DNA from: Mycolicibacterium monacense
GTDB taxonomy: Bacteria > Actinomycetota > Actinomycetes > Mycobacteriales > Mycobacteriaceae
Direction of reading: 5' to 3'
DNA length: 64,000 nt
Assembly: GCF_010731575.1 (NCBI RefSeq)
Contig: NZ_AP022617.1
Coordinates: forward strand, 3,038,001 to 3,102,000
Under the pieces are notes generated by a model, which was given only the letters and a program-made list of their open reading frames with translations, did no database searches and was not told the DNA's origin. The translations under genes were made by a program, and so were the position numbers. Shown here piece by piece: positions 38,250-50,310 of the stretch (position 1 is the first letter of the stretch; each line of letters opens with the position of its first letter).

Positions 38250-38888
38250 CTAAGAGCCGGCGGTCGGGGGCGCGTCCTGCGGGGTACGCGGCAGCGCGTA
38301 GAGCGCCATCCGGCGGTTCGTCATATCGTGTTCGCCGAGGAATGCGCACCCACCGGCCTCACACACCCGCCGGGCGGCGGTGTTGCGGTGGTCGGGATCG
38401 AACATGATGCGCCGACACCGCGGTTCGGCCTCGAACAGGCTCGCCACCACCCGCGGCAGCAGCGACGGCGCCAGACCCCGGTTGACGAAGTCGAGGTCGG
38501 CGATCGCCACGTGTATGCCGATGTCGTACGGGTCGGCGGCATACCGGGGCGCGATCGAATCCTTGGCCGCGCGGTAGAGCTCGAGGTAGGCGATGTCGGC
38601 GCCGTCGATGCTGCCGATCAGCGGGCGCGAGTACTCACCGTCGATCTGGGCCTGCAGATGGCGGCGCCACCGCTGCGGGGGCCACGGATACTCCCACGCC
38701 TCGACGAGGTGGGGCCGGTTCATCCACTCCGAGATCATCTCCGCGTCGGCGTCCGCGTCGGCGGGACGCAGGGCGAAAGGTTCAGCGAGCACCGGCAGCG
38801 GCGGCGCGGGCACCGCACGCACCTCGTCGGAGACAGTGGTCAATTCCCGCGGCAGGACCGGCTTGAGCGCCTCATCGATCTCGGTCAT
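38250..38888 (-). CDS. mbtK: MbtK, mycobactin lysine N-acyltransferase
   Basis: A 212-residue GNAT acyltransferase closely matching M. tuberculosis Rv1347c (MbtK) by memory: [60 protein letters not shown] with the catalytic His, and [20 protein letters not shown] followed by [17 protein letters not shown]. It transfers a long-chain acyl group from an acyl carrier to the epsilon-N of lysine in mycobactin or carboxymycobactin. The IdeR-like box at 38915-38933 lies 27 bp before the ATG, so it should be repressed by iron. No other mbt gene is in the window. Confidence 0.92.
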   Translation of the reverse strand: MTEIDEALKPVLPRELTTVSDEVRAVPAPPLPVLAEPFALRPADADADAEMISEWMNRPHLVEAWEYPWPPQRWRRHLQAQIDGEYSRPLIGSIDGADIAYLELYRAAKDSIAPRYAADPYDIGIHVAIADLDFVNRGLAPSLLPRVVASLFEAEPRCRRIMFDPDHRNTAARRVCEAGGCAFLGEHDMTNRRMALYALPRTPQDAPPTAGS

Positions 38889-38914
38889 TTGAGCGATGAG
38901 CCTACCCGACCAAC

Positions 38915-38933
38915 TGAGGGTAGGTTTACCTAC
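38915..38933. promoter_or_regulatory. IdeR-like iron box upstream of mbtK
   Basis: TGAGGGTAGGTTTACCTAC matches the 19-bp IdeR consensus (TTAGGTTAGGCTAACCTAA, from memory) at 14 of 19 positions and contains the near-palindrome GTAGGT-TT-ACCTAC. It lies 27 bp upstream of the mbtK start, the right place for iron-dependent repression. Confidence 0.75.
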
Positions 38934-38934
38934 A

Positions 38935-39363
38935 TCACGATGCTGCGAGCAGCAGCACTCCGGCGGTGACCAGCGCGATCACCTTGACGGCCTCGAACCC
39001 GACGTAGACGTAATGCGCATGGGACCGCGGTCCCTCCGCCCCGGCGAGCACCGCGTCGGACCGGCGTTGCAGCCGCGGGCGGATCAGGACCACCTGCACC
39101 AGCAGGCATACCAGGGCGACCGCGGCGCCGACGGCAGCACCTGCCGAGGGCTGATGCGCGACGAACGCCACCACCACGGCGACGGCGAGCACGGCCTCGC
39201 AGGCGTTGAGCGCGCGGAACACCAACCGGCCGATACCCAGCCCGAGTTGCAGTGTGACCCCCGGCGCCCGGAACTTCAACGGCGCTTCGAGGAACGAAAT
39301 GGCGAGCACCATCCCCAACCACACGAAGATCGCGCCGACCGCGACCGCTGAGGCTGCGTCCAC
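38935..39363 (-). CDS. Small integral membrane protein
   Basis: A 142-residue protein with four predicted membrane helices (about 5-25, 40-70, 74-97, 118-140). The first helix carries [19 protein letters not shown], and a conserved-looking [20 protein letters not shown] follows. The pattern fits small DUF-type mycobacterial membrane proteins. GTG start. Its stop is 2 bp beyond the iron box, so it is the next gene upstream on the mbtK strand; whether mbtK is also read through from it is unclear. Function unknown. Confidence 0.78.
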   Translation of the reverse strand: MDAASAVAVGAIFVWLGMVLAISFLEAPLKFRAPGVTLQLGLGIGRLVFRALNACEAVLAVAVVVAFVAHQPSAGAAVGAAVALVCLLVQVVLIRPRLQRRSDAVLAGAEGPRSHAHYVYVGFEAVKVIALVTAGVLLLAAS

Positions 39364-39411
39364 GCCCCGAGCCTATGCCACGGCTCGCGTACCCCATGGG
39401 ATGGTGGAGAA

Positions 39412-39621
39412 ATGACCGAACGGGACCGGGTCGAGGAGCTTCGGCGGTGGCAGGACAGCGGTGCGGTATGGACGGTCGTGTCGCGGACACCGGACCGGGT
39501 GACCGTCGCGCTGCTGCGGTGCGACGGCGGCGAGGAGGTCGACAGATTCGTCTCCTCGGACCCGCATCTACTGCGTTTCGTCGGTGACCGGAACGACAGC
39601 CTCGACGGAGACCCGCTGTGA
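39412..39621 (+). CDS. Small conserved hypothetical protein
   Basis: A 69-residue acidic protein: RVEELRRWQDSGAVWTVVSR, then TVALLRCDGGEEVDRFVSSD and LLRFVGDRNDSL. It has three strands and a helix and no membrane segment. The family is common in mycobacteria and close to YbaK-like genes (impression from memory). The stop overlaps the next ATG (TGATG), so the two products are coupled and may interact. Function unknown. Confidence 0.72.
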   Translation: MTERDRVEELRRWQDSGAVWTVVSRTPDRVTVALLRCDGGEEVDRFVSSDPHLLRFVGDRNDSLDGDPL

Positions 39622-40154
39622 TGCGGTTGGGGGAACTGGATTTCACACCGATCGCCGATGCGCTCGACCTGGTCGCCGAACCGGTCCGGCGCGATGTGCG
39701 ACGCGGTGGCGCGCAGGGGTTGTGGGTGAGCGCGATCGACCCCGGGTTGGCGGACACCGCCGAGTTCTGTGCGCAGTACGGAATCGCGCCCGAACATTCG
39801 GCCAACTGTGTGGTGGTGGAAGCCAAACGCGCCGAACGGGTTTGGTATGCGGCCTGCCTGGTGCTGGCCACCACACGAGCCGACGTGAACGGTGTCGTGC
39901 GTAAATGGCTCGACGCGCGCAAGATCTCGTTCGCGCCCACGGAGACCGCGGTGTCGCTGACCGGGATGGAGTACGGCGGCATCACACCGCTGGGCCTGCC
40001 CGACGATTGGCCGATCCTCATCGACGAACAGGTCCTCGCCCAGCCTCACGTGGTGATCGGCAGCGGCGTGCGCGCGTCGAAGATCCTGGCCGAGCCCGAC
40101 AGACTCACCTCGCTACCGCGAGCGGAAGTGCTGTCGATCGTCAAAACCGGCTAA
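39621..40154 (+). CDS. YbaK/EbsC-family deacylase
   Basis: A 177-residue YbaK/ProX-type protein that would hydrolyse mischarged aminoacyl-tRNA or a related ester. NCVVVEAKRAERVWYAACLV and ATTRADVNGVVRKWLDARKI give the central fold. SFAPTETAVSLTGMEYGGITPLGLP (positions about 112-136) is the substrate-pocket region, with the family GxxP-type loop. The DEQVLAQPHVVIGSGVRASK end matches the family. ATG overlaps the previous stop; a GTG one codon upstream is also possible. Which amino acid it handles cannot be told. It converges with the proteasome-like gene, overlapping by 4 bp. Confidence 0.85.
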   Translation: MRLGELDFTPIADALDLVAEPVRRDVRRGGAQGLWVSAIDPGLADTAEFCAQYGIAPEHSANCVVVEAKRAERVWYAACLVLATTRADVNGVVRKWLDARKISFAPTETAVSLTGMEYGGITPLGLPDDWPILIDEQVLAQPHVVIGSGVRASKILAEPDRLTSLPRAEVLSIVKTG

Positions 40155-40852
40155 TCGAACAGCCCGTCGAGCGCGCGGCGCTCGAGATCCTGCCAGCGTC
40201 GGACGCTGTCGCGGACCTCGGCGACCTTGTCCTCCGACAGGTGTTCGGCGCCTTCGTCGGCGGTGATGCGGCAGATGTCCATCGGCCCACCGACGGTCGG
40301 TGAACTCTCGTCGAGAGCATCCAGGACCCGCAGCGCCGCGGCCACGCCGTACTGGACGGGCCGCTCGGACATCCGGAAGTTGGCGAGCAGTGCCCGCGCC
40401 TGCTGCGCCATCGGCGCCCCGCTGCCGACGGCGTGGAAACCGGTCTCCTCGTAGTGCCCGATGAGGCCGTGCGGGTCGATGTCGACGATGAACGGTTCGC
40501 CGTCGGAGTAGCCGGCGGCCAGCACATACGTCGCCGGCGTTGCGCCGCTGGCCGATTCGCCGGGCACCTTCTCGATGAAGTTGTCGTAGTGGTGTTCGAG
40601 CACGGGCACCACACGCGCCTGCAGCGCCCGCCCGACGTCCTTGGCTTCCACGATCGTCTCGGGTTGCGCGTCGAACAGCTGCTCCAGGTCGTAGAGCACC
40701 GCCCGGGAGCCGCTGCCGCCCCACGCCGCCCGCTTCCCGAGGCCGTGCAGCTTCTGGGCCGGGTACGTGAGCCCGCGGGCGGGTTCGGTGATCTGGGAGT
40801 CTGCGCCGAGCACGATTCCGTCGGCGCAGCGCAGCGCGATTACGACCGTCAT
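40151..40852 (-). CDS. Proteasome-like Ntn hydrolase
   Basis: A 233-residue protein of the proteasome/HslV/Anbu superfamily, distinct from PrcA/PrcB. After Met removal the N-terminus would be Thr1 (TVVIALRCADGIVLGADSQ). Asp17 and Lys33 fall in the expected places (GADSQIT; PAQKLHGL), so the catalytic triad appears complete. GSGSRAVLYDLEQLF and YVLAAGYSDGEPFIVDIDPH match proteasome-fold strands. There is no propeptide and no adjoining ATPase. It follows a P450 gene by 12 bp and overlaps a convergent YbaK gene. It may assemble as a self-compartmentalised peptidase or be a dodecameric Anbu-like ring (inference). Confidence 0.82.
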   Translation of the reverse strand: MTVVIALRCADGIVLGADSQITEPARGLTYPAQKLHGLGKRAAWGGSGSRAVLYDLEQLFDAQPETIVEAKDVGRALQARVVPVLEHHYDNFIEKVPGESASGATPATYVLAAGYSDGEPFIVDIDPHGLIGHYEETGFHAVGSGAPMAQQARALLANFRMSERPVQYGVAAALRVLDALDESSPTVGGPMDICRITADEGAEHLSEDKVAEVRDSVRRWQDLERRALDGLFD

Positions 40853-40864
40853 GAGGCGATGCTC

Positions 40865-42226
40865 TCAGGTGCGACGGTGCACGCGGGCCCATATGGGACC
40901 GGCCGCGACCGTGGTGTACGGCGTCTCGAGCGGGAAATCGTCGTCGATGGAGCGGATTTCGTGGGAGCGGATGAGCGTGGCCAGCGCCAGCGTCGCCTCC
41001 AGCATCGCGAAGTGCTGACCGATGCAGGCCCGTGGCCCGCCGGCGAACGGGATGAACTGCCACCGGTCGCGGTCCTTGACGTTCTCCGGACTGAACCGCT
41101 CCGGATCGAACTCCAAGGGGCGGTCCCACAGTTCGGGGTCGCGGTGGACGGCGTAGATCCCGATGCCGACCAGGCTGCCCGCTTCGACGCGGTAGCCGTC
41201 GACCTCGACATCGCGCAGCGCCATTCTGCCGACACCGGCGGCGGGTGGGCACAGCCGAAGCGACTCGTTGAGCACCTGCACGGTGTATCCGAGTCGGCCG
41301 ACGTCGTCCGGGGTGGGCAGCCGGTCACCGAGCGCACACGCCTCGGCGGCGACGCGGTCCTGGATGTCCGGGTGGTGCCCGAGCGCCCACAGCGCGTAGG
41401 TCAGCAGCGTGGCGGTCGTGTCGTGGCCGGCGAGCATGAAGACCAGCAGTTCGTTGCAGATGTCGTCATCGGACAGCGAGCGACCGGTTTCCGGATCCGA
41501 GGCGTTGATCAGCGCGTGGACCAGTGGCGCATCCCGCGCCGGGTCCGCGCGGCAGGCCTGCAAGATGTCGTTGGTCACCGCCTTCATGGTCGCGACCGCG
41601 GCATTGGCGCGGCGGCGCTGGGGGGTCGGCAGCCAGCGCGGAGCCCGCACCGGTTTGAGGGCGCGGTCGGCGGCGTAGCCGGCGGCGACGGGTAGCGGAC
41701 CGGCGATCAGGTCGGCTTTCGCGTCGAGGTCGAGACCGAGGATGGACCGGCCCAGCGAGCGCATCGTCAGCCGCCGGCACTCCTCGTCGAGGTTCACCTG
41801 GGCGGTCTGACCCCAGCGCTCCCCGACCATCTCCGCCGCGCGCGACATGTGTCCGCCGAACCCGCGCACGCTGGGTTTGGTGAACACGGGTTGCAGCGCC
41901 CGGCGGCGCGGTATCCACGGATCGTTGGGGAGGACGAAGAGGCTCTCACCACCGAGGTCACGGACCTCGTCGTGGACGCGGCACCGTTCGGCCGAGGCGT
42001 GGTTGCGACCGAGGACATCGCGGATCCCGGCCGGTGAGGTGACCACGACGATCTCGGGGATCATCCACTTCGGCCCGAGTTTGAGCCGGATCACCGGGCC
42101 CGCAGCCTGGCGCAGCACTTCCTGTCCGGTGTGGAAGTGGCGCACCAGCGGCAGCAACTGCCGGTACGGCAGGGGGTTCTTCGGCGCCAGCGGCAGCGCC
42201 TGCAGGTCGAGATCGAGGTCAGTCAC
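40865..42226 (-). CDS. Cytochrome P450
   Basis: A 453-residue P450. The I-helix motif is AGHDTTATLL, with the acid-alcohol pair for O2 activation. The ExxR pair is ESLRLCPP, and PERF lies before the heme-binding FAGGPRACIGQHFAMLE, with the Cys ligand. It resembles the CYP4-like, non-class-1 fatty-acid hydroxylases of mycobacteria. There is no membrane anchor, so a soluble bacterial enzyme needing ferredoxin and reductase. GTG start; a frame extending to 42289 has no P450 character. Upstream of the proteasome-like gene by 12 bp. Substrate unknown. Confidence 0.92.
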   Translation of the reverse strand: MTDLDLDLQALPLAPKNPLPYRQLLPLVRHFHTGQEVLRQAAGPVIRLKLGPKWMIPEIVVVTSPAGIRDVLGRNHASAERCRVHDEVRDLGGESLFVLPNDPWIPRRRALQPVFTKPSVRGFGGHMSRAAEMVGERWGQTAQVNLDEECRRLTMRSLGRSILGLDLDAKADLIAGPLPVAAGYAADRALKPVRAPRWLPTPQRRRANAAVATMKAVTNDILQACRADPARDAPLVHALINASDPETGRSLSDDDICNELLVFMLAGHDTTATLLTYALWALGHHPDIQDRVAAEACALGDRLPTPDDVGRLGYTVQVLNESLRLCPPAAGVGRMALRDVEVDGYRVEAGSLVGIGIYAVHRDPELWDRPLEFDPERFSPENVKDRDRWQFIPFAGGPRACIGQHFAMLEATLALATLIRSHEIRSIDDDFPLETPYTTVAAGPIWARVHRRT

Positions 42227-42427
42227 AACCCACCCATCATCGCGTGCGGACCCGTCTGCGCGCGACCCGGGTGAGTGTGAACGCCGCATCCCGAACCCCC
42301 ATTTCGCTGCATCTGCGCAGTTCAGAGGCTAAAATCAAGGTGTACGCGGGGTTCCCCGTACGTCATCATCGGTGGCGAAATCAATCATCCAGGCGTCTGT
42401 GGGCGGCCTCGATGTGTTGCGCGCTGA

Positions 42428-42619
42428 TCAAAGCCGGATCACCGCCAGTACGAACGGCTCTACTCGAGGACTCCCATCGACGAGGTGCCGGAGTTCGTGG
42501 TGGAACCCCGCGGGAGAACCGCACTTCTCGATGCCGTGGGCACCTTCGTCACCGAGGTCGGGCAGAAACTCTCGGCGATCCCTCATCCGGAGTGGCAGGC
42601 AGGTCGGGTTCTCCGATGA
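42428..42619 (+). pseudogene. Remnant of a vWA-domain protein
   Basis: Reading from a stop at 42425, the 63 codons to the stop at 42617 encode TPIDEVPEFVVEPRGRTALL followed by DAVGTFVTEVGQKLSAIPHP, which strongly recalls the middle of von Willebrand A domains (the rGxTALLDAvg motif). No start codon or MIDAS DxSxS precedes it. A downstream shift into MMT suggests the lost MTDG strand. So this is a truncated relic. The rest of the gap 42227-42711 has no gene, only the P450 promoter and the leader of the 42712 gene. Confidence 0.45.
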
Positions 42620-42711
42620 TGACCGTAGGGCCGCGATGGGAGAAAGGTTGCCTCGCAAGTAATCCCGTCGACCCGCCCTGGGCGTTGAGCGCCCGTTGTT
42701 ACGATCGCGCC

Positions 42712-43533
42712 GTGCACGATTCGCCTGCGCCGGCCGGTCGGGGCGGGCTGCGATCCCTCTCCCGGCGCGACGCGCTCCGGTATGGAGCGACCGCGCCCGC
42801 GCTGGTGCTGTTCGGCCCGGTCGCTGCGACACTGACCGGGCCGACGGCGTCAGCCGCGGGTATGAGGCTGATCGATTTCACCCATCGGCTGGTCCCTCCG
42901 GATCAGATCAAATCGGCCGGGTTCGACGGGGCACTCGTCTATGTCTCGGAGTTACGACCGGGCGCGGATTTCGATTTCAAGCCCGTCACCCGCGGGTATG
43001 CGGATGCGCTGCGCGCGGCGGACCTTCACGTGGTCAGCTGTTACCAGTACGGCAAACCCGGTTGGCCCACGCCGTCGGATTACACCCGGGGTTACAGCGG
43101 CGGTGTGGCCGACGCGCGAACCGCCCTGCGGCTGCATGCCGCCGCAGGAGGGCCGGGTTCGGCGCCGATCTTCTTCAGCGTCGATGAGGACATCGACGAC
43201 GACACCTGGAACACCGTCGCGGTCGAGTGGTTCCGAGGGATCAACTCGGTGCTGGGCGGTCACCGCACCGGGATCTACGGACATTCCCGCGCGTGTGCGT
43301 GGGCGATCGCCGACGGCGTGATCGGCCGGTCGACCACGCCCGATCACTGGTGGGCGTGGCAGACCAAGGCGTGGTCCGCCGGCGAGCGCGAGCCCAGGGC
43401 GGTGCTTTATCAGTCGGTCGTCGTCACCGCCTCCGAACCCGGTGTCGCCCTGGGAGGTACCCACGTGGATGTGGACGAGGTGCTCGCGAGCGACTTCGGG
43501 CAGTGGGATCTCGACAGATCAGCGAGGCGCTGA
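42712..43533 (+). CDS. Tat-exported DUF1906 glycoside-hydrolase-like protein (Rv2525c-like)
   Basis: A 273-residue exported protein. Twin-arginine signal SRRDALRYGATAPALVLFGP with RR at about 18-19, ending near TASAAGM. The mature part is the DUF1906 TIM-barrel: GFDGALVYVSELRPGADFDF, VSCYQYGKPGWPTPSDYTRG, PIFFSVDEDIDDDTW with the acidic cluster, then HRTGIYGHSRACAWA, and the end HVDVDEVLASDFGQWD. Domain order and signal closely recall M. tuberculosis Rv2525c, a Tat substrate linked to peptidoglycan homeostasis (memory). GTG start. Convergent with the next gene, overlapping by 15 bp. Confidence 0.88.
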   Translation: MHDSPAPAGRGGLRSLSRRDALRYGATAPALVLFGPVAATLTGPTASAAGMRLIDFTHRLVPPDQIKSAGFDGALVYVSELRPGADFDFKPVTRGYADALRAADLHVVSCYQYGKPGWPTPSDYTRGYSGGVADARTALRLHAAAGGPGSAPIFFSVDEDIDDDTWNTVAVEWFRGINSVLGGHRTGIYGHSRACAWAIADGVIGRSTTPDHWWAWQTKAWSAGEREPRAVLYQSVVVTASEPGVALGGTHVDVDEVLASDFGQWDLDRSARR

Positions 43534-45105
43534 CGTCGCCCCGTCGTCGAGCCCGAGAGCCTGAGCCGCCGCCGTCGCCACCTCACCGCGCAGCTCGGAG
43601 ATCGGATAATTGCCGCGCGGATGAATCGCGTTGGCGAGCAACACGACGTAAGTGTCCGAGCTCGGGTCGATCCACATCGAGGTTCCCGTGAAGCCCGTGT
43701 GACCGAAGCTGCCGATCGGGAAGACCCTGCCGCGCGGCTGCGAATGGGCCGTGTCGATGTCCCAGCCGAAACCGCGCAGGTTCTGTCCCTCGATCGCCGG
43801 ATAGCTCGGAGCCAGCAGTGGGTGTGCCGTATTCGGTGTGTGCGCGATGGCGTGCCGGGCGGTGCCATTCGCCGCCTCGAGCTGTCGCGGTGAACTGCCG
43901 GGCTGCTCCGGGGCCGTCATCAGCTCGAGCGTCGCTCTTTTCAGCGGGAAGTTGCTCGGGCGGCCGGCAAGCCGATCGAGGAGGGCCTGCGCGTAGATGC
44001 CGACGTCTCGCGCCGTCGAGAACACCCCCGCGTGTCCGGCCACTCCTCCCATGCGGCGCGCGGTCGTATCGTGCACGGCGCCACGGAGCAGCTGATCCCA
44101 GTCGGGATTGGTCCTCGGATCGCGTCGGCCCTCGTCGTCATGCGCGGTGGGCGCGATACGGCTGAAGAGGCTGGTGTTCCACGTCCCCGCCGGGCAGACG
44201 GCCGGGACGCCGGATTGCCGCGCGGCGGCCCACCCGATGGCGGTTCCTCGCATCCTGCGCGGCCCGCACGCCTCGGCGGGCGGGAGGTACCGGGTGTCTC
44301 CCATGCCGAGCGGGGAGAAGATGCTCCGCTCGACGTAGGTGTCCTCCGCCTCACCGGTGACCTTCTCGATCAGCGCGCCGAGCAGGATGTAGTTGATGTC
44401 GGAGTAGCGGTAGACCGCACCGGGCTCCGAGTGCAGCGGTGAGGTGAGCGCACGGTGGAGACCTTCGCCCTTCTCGGCCCGGCGCAGTCCCCACGGGTCG
44501 TCGAGGTTGACGTCCGGCTCTTCGCCCGAGGTGTGCGTGAGCAACATCCGCACCGTCACTCGTGCGCGTTGCGGGTCATCGGCTCTGTTGAACTCGGGCA
44601 GGTACTTCTGGACGGGATCGTCGAACTGGACCTTGCCCTGCTCGTAGAGCTGCATCACCGCGGTCGCCGTGGCAAGGCACTTCGTCAACGACGCCAGGTC
44701 GAAGATCGTGTCCTCGGTCATCGGCTCCGCGGGGGCGGGCAGTCCGTCGAGCCCGGGTGCGCCCGCCACCTTGCGTGAACCGAAGGCCTGTTGGAAGACG
44801 ACTCGGCCGCCGTGCCCGATCGACACCACGGCGCCGGGGAGCCGGCGTGCCGCGATCGCGTCGTTCACGAGCTTGGCGACGGTCGCGAAGTCGGCTGCCA
44901 AGGGCGCCACGGGCGGTGGGGGCGGTGCGGGCCGCGTCGCCGACGCCCGCGGGGGCGGGGCGGGCACCTTCGTCGTTGCCGCCGTCTGTGTGCCCTCGTT
45001 CACTGCCGAGGACGAGGCATACCCACACGAGGACGCCGCCACGAGAGCGAGCGCGACGGCCGCGCGGACGATCGCCGTGCGCACCACCGGCGTGCCATTG
45101 GTCAT
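43519..45105 (-). CDS. Exported beta-lactamase-family serine hydrolase, probable lipoprotein
   Basis: A 528-residue protein of the class C/D-Ala-D-Ala peptidase clan. SxxK is SLTK in FDLASLTKCLATA, YxN is YSDIN and the third motif is HTGFTG. The N-terminus ALVAASSCG is a lipobox-like end of a signal peptide (ASSC is non-canonical), followed by a Pro/Ala-rich linker (KVPAPPPRASATRPAPPPPP). Two possible starts are 45105 (chosen; sensible signal peptide) and 45141. It probably acts in the periplasm as an esterase or peptidase. Substrate unknown. Confidence 0.82.
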   Translation of the reverse strand: MTNGTPVVRTAIVRAAVALALVAASSCGYASSSAVNEGTQTAATTKVPAPPPRASATRPAPPPPPVAPLAADFATVAKLVNDAIAARRLPGAVVSIGHGGRVVFQQAFGSRKVAGAPGLDGLPAPAEPMTEDTIFDLASLTKCLATATAVMQLYEQGKVQFDDPVQKYLPEFNRADDPQRARVTVRMLLTHTSGEEPDVNLDDPWGLRRAEKGEGLHRALTSPLHSEPGAVYRYSDINYILLGALIEKVTGEAEDTYVERSIFSPLGMGDTRYLPPAEACGPRRMRGTAIGWAAARQSGVPAVCPAGTWNTSLFSRIAPTAHDDEGRRDPRTNPDWDQLLRGAVHDTTARRMGGVAGHAGVFSTARDVGIYAQALLDRLAGRPSNFPLKRATLELMTAPEQPGSSPRQLEAANGTARHAIAHTPNTAHPLLAPSYPAIEGQNLRGFGWDIDTAHSQPRGRVFPIGSFGHTGFTGTSMWIDPSSDTYVVLLANAIHPRGNYPISELRGEVATAAAQALGLDDGATSAPR

Positions 45106-45187
45106 CAGTAGAGTCCCCGCGAATCGGCCGGCCATCAGCATAGGGCGAGTGCCACCGCGCCAGCGGCGGAATCGGTCGCCGGCCCGC

Positions 45188-45934
45188 TCACTCGACAGCG
45201 GCCTTGACCGCCCGGTGGTCCGCGGGGTGTCTCATCCGCTCCCACGGCCACGTCATCAGCGCCCACACGGCCATGACGACCGCGATCTCGACGAACAGGT
45301 ACACCGGCCACGGACCGAGAACGTCCAGCAACGACGCCGTCGGCGGCTTGCCGTTGAGATAGCCGTAGTTGGTCCCCGCGACCGCGTTGAACGCGAACGT
45401 GAACGCCATCCATCCCAGCGTCACGACGACCGCGAAGCGGTAGTCGCGCCACCGCGGCCGCATCCCCCGTCCCCAGGTCAGATAGATGGCCGCCCACACG
45501 ACGAGGACGTGCAGCGAAAAGAACGTGACGAACAGGTGGTGCGGGAAGTCCGGCGCACCCTCCTGCGGCGTGCCGATGTCCGGGGTGAGCAGCGCCTGCG
45601 AACTCAGCACCAGACCCCAGTAGTACGTGAGCACGAACGCCCGATGCCGCTGCGACCACAACGCGTAGGCCGCCGTCAGTTCCGCGATGTCGCACAACTG
45701 CAGCGGCACCGAGGTGGCGAGGTCCGGCCGGATCAGCTTGTAGATCAGCGCCGCCGAGAACGCCGCCAGGATCAGCACCGCAAGGATGCGACTCACCAGG
45801 CGCGCCCGCGATTCGCTATGCCTGCGTCCGTGCACCACCAGAAACGCCGCGCCGACCACGAACAGCGCGAGCACCACCCAGTGCGATGGGCCGTACGCCG
45901 AGAATTCGTGTTGCGATGAGGACAACTCGACCAC
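45188..45934 (-). CDS. TIGR02206/YwaF-like membrane protein
   Basis: A 248-residue integral membrane protein with seven predicted helices. SHWVVLALFVVGAAFLVV is the first; IYKLIRPDLATSVPLQLCDI then ELTAAYALWSQRH is the family hallmark. Further on lie YYWGLVLSSQALLTPDIG and the HHLFVTFFSLHVLVVW helix, and GTNYGYLNGKPPTASLLDVL. GTG at 45934 is chosen; an alternative TTG at 45964 adds 10 residues. YwaF-type proteins are of unknown function, possibly cation or fatty-acid linked. Start region is divergent from the alcohol dehydrogenase across 110 bp. Confidence 0.8.
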   Translation of the reverse strand: MVELSSSQHEFSAYGPSHWVVLALFVVGAAFLVVHGRRHSESRARLVSRILAVLILAAFSAALIYKLIRPDLATSVPLQLCDIAELTAAYALWSQRHRAFVLTYYWGLVLSSQALLTPDIGTPQEGAPDFPHHLFVTFFSLHVLVVWAAIYLTWGRGMRPRWRDYRFAVVVTLGWMAFTFAFNAVAGTNYGYLNGKPPTASLLDVLGPWPVYLFVEIAVVMAVWALMTWPWERMRHPADHRAVKAAVE

Positions 45935-46044
45935 TCCCGTTCTGCCGACCCTGCCTCTGATCAACCGGGTCGACCCAACCGATCATCTCAGCCGGGCCCG
46001 GCGTCACACCGATCCGCGGTGGCCCGTGTCGGCAGACTGTTCTC

Positions 46045-47088
46045 GTGCGCGCCATGATCTTCGAAGAGTTCGGTGGTCCGGTGGATGTCCGGTCGGTGGC
46101 CGACCCGTCGCCGCCGCCCGGCGGCGTGGTCGTCGAGGTGCACGCCACCGGCCTGTGCCGGAGCGACTGGCACGGGTGGGCCGGCCACGACCGCGGCATC
46201 ACGCTCCCCCACGTACCCGGCCACGAACTGGTCGGCGTCGTGGCGGAGGTCGGTGCCGGCGTCGAGAAATGGCGGGTCGGCGACCGTGTCACCACACCGT
46301 TCGTCTGCGGGTGCGGCCGCTGCCAATGGTGCCTCGAGGGGCAGGCGCAGGTGTGTCCGGACCAGACCCAGCCGGGCTTCACGCACTGGGGTTCGTACGC
46401 CGAGTACGTGGCCCTGCACGCCGCCGACGCCAACCTGGTCGCGGTCCCGGACGCCGTCGGCGACGCCGCCGCGGCGGGACTGGGCTGCCGATTCGCCACC
46501 GCCTACCGGGCGCTGAGCGCACGCGCCCGGATCCGCCCCGGCGAGTGGGTGACGGTCGTCGGGGCCGGCGGGGTAGGACTGAGCAGCGTGCAGATCGCCG
46601 TCGCCTTCGGCGCCAGGGTGATCGCGGTCGACCGGGAGCCGGCGGCGCTCGCGCTGGCGAGCCGACTGGGCGCGGAGCACACCGTGCACGCTGACGGCGC
46701 CGACGTCGCGGGCCGGGTCCACGACCTCACCGGCGGGGGCAGCCATGTCGCCGTGGACGCGGTCGGTTCTGCGGCGACGTGCGCGGATGCCATCCACAGC
46801 CTGCGACGCCGCGGACGTCACCTCCAGGTCGGCCTGCTGCCCGATGTCACCGGGCATCCGGCGGTGCCGATGGACCGGGTCATCGCGTGGGAACTCGACG
46901 TCCTGGGCAGCCACGGCATGGCCAGCGGGGACTACCCCGGAATGATGCGGCTGATCGAGGCGGGAACGTTGCGCCCGCAGGCAATCGTCGAGCGCGTCGT
47001 CGGGCTCACCGAAGGCGCCACGCTCCTGTCGTCGCTGAGCGTCGCGACCCCGGCAGGGGTCACGCTGATCGACCCGCGGCTCGGCTGA
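46045..47088 (+). CDS. Zinc-dependent alcohol dehydrogenase
   Basis: A 347-residue MDR alcohol dehydrogenase. The catalytic zinc ligands are C in TGLCRSDWHGW and HE in PGHELVGVV. The structural zinc site CGCGRCQWCLEGQAQVC keeps all four cysteines. Rossmann motif: VVGAGGVGLSSVQIAVAFGA, followed by IAVDREP, so NAD is likely preferred (Asp at the strand-2 end). DAVGSAATCADA then HLQVGLLPDVTG follow. GTG start. Substrate unknown. Ends 6 bp before the convergent RpfB-like gene. Confidence 0.9.
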   Translation: MRAMIFEEFGGPVDVRSVADPSPPPGGVVVEVHATGLCRSDWHGWAGHDRGITLPHVPGHELVGVVAEVGAGVEKWRVGDRVTTPFVCGCGRCQWCLEGQAQVCPDQTQPGFTHWGSYAEYVALHAADANLVAVPDAVGDAAAAGLGCRFATAYRALSARARIRPGEWVTVVGAGGVGLSSVQIAVAFGARVIAVDREPAALALASRLGAEHTVHADGADVAGRVHDLTGGGSHVAVDAVGSAATCADAIHSLRRRGRHLQVGLLPDVTGHPAVPMDRVIAWELDVLGSHGMASGDYPGMMRLIEAGTLRPQAIVERVVGLTEGATLLSSLSVATPAGVTLIDPRLG

Positions 47089-47094
47089 CGCCGG

Positions 47095-50254
<3,160 letters not shown>

Positions 50255-50310
50255 CGCTCAAGCGTCACATTCCGCAGGCGTTTTGTCCGATACCGCTACG
50301 GTGATCGACC

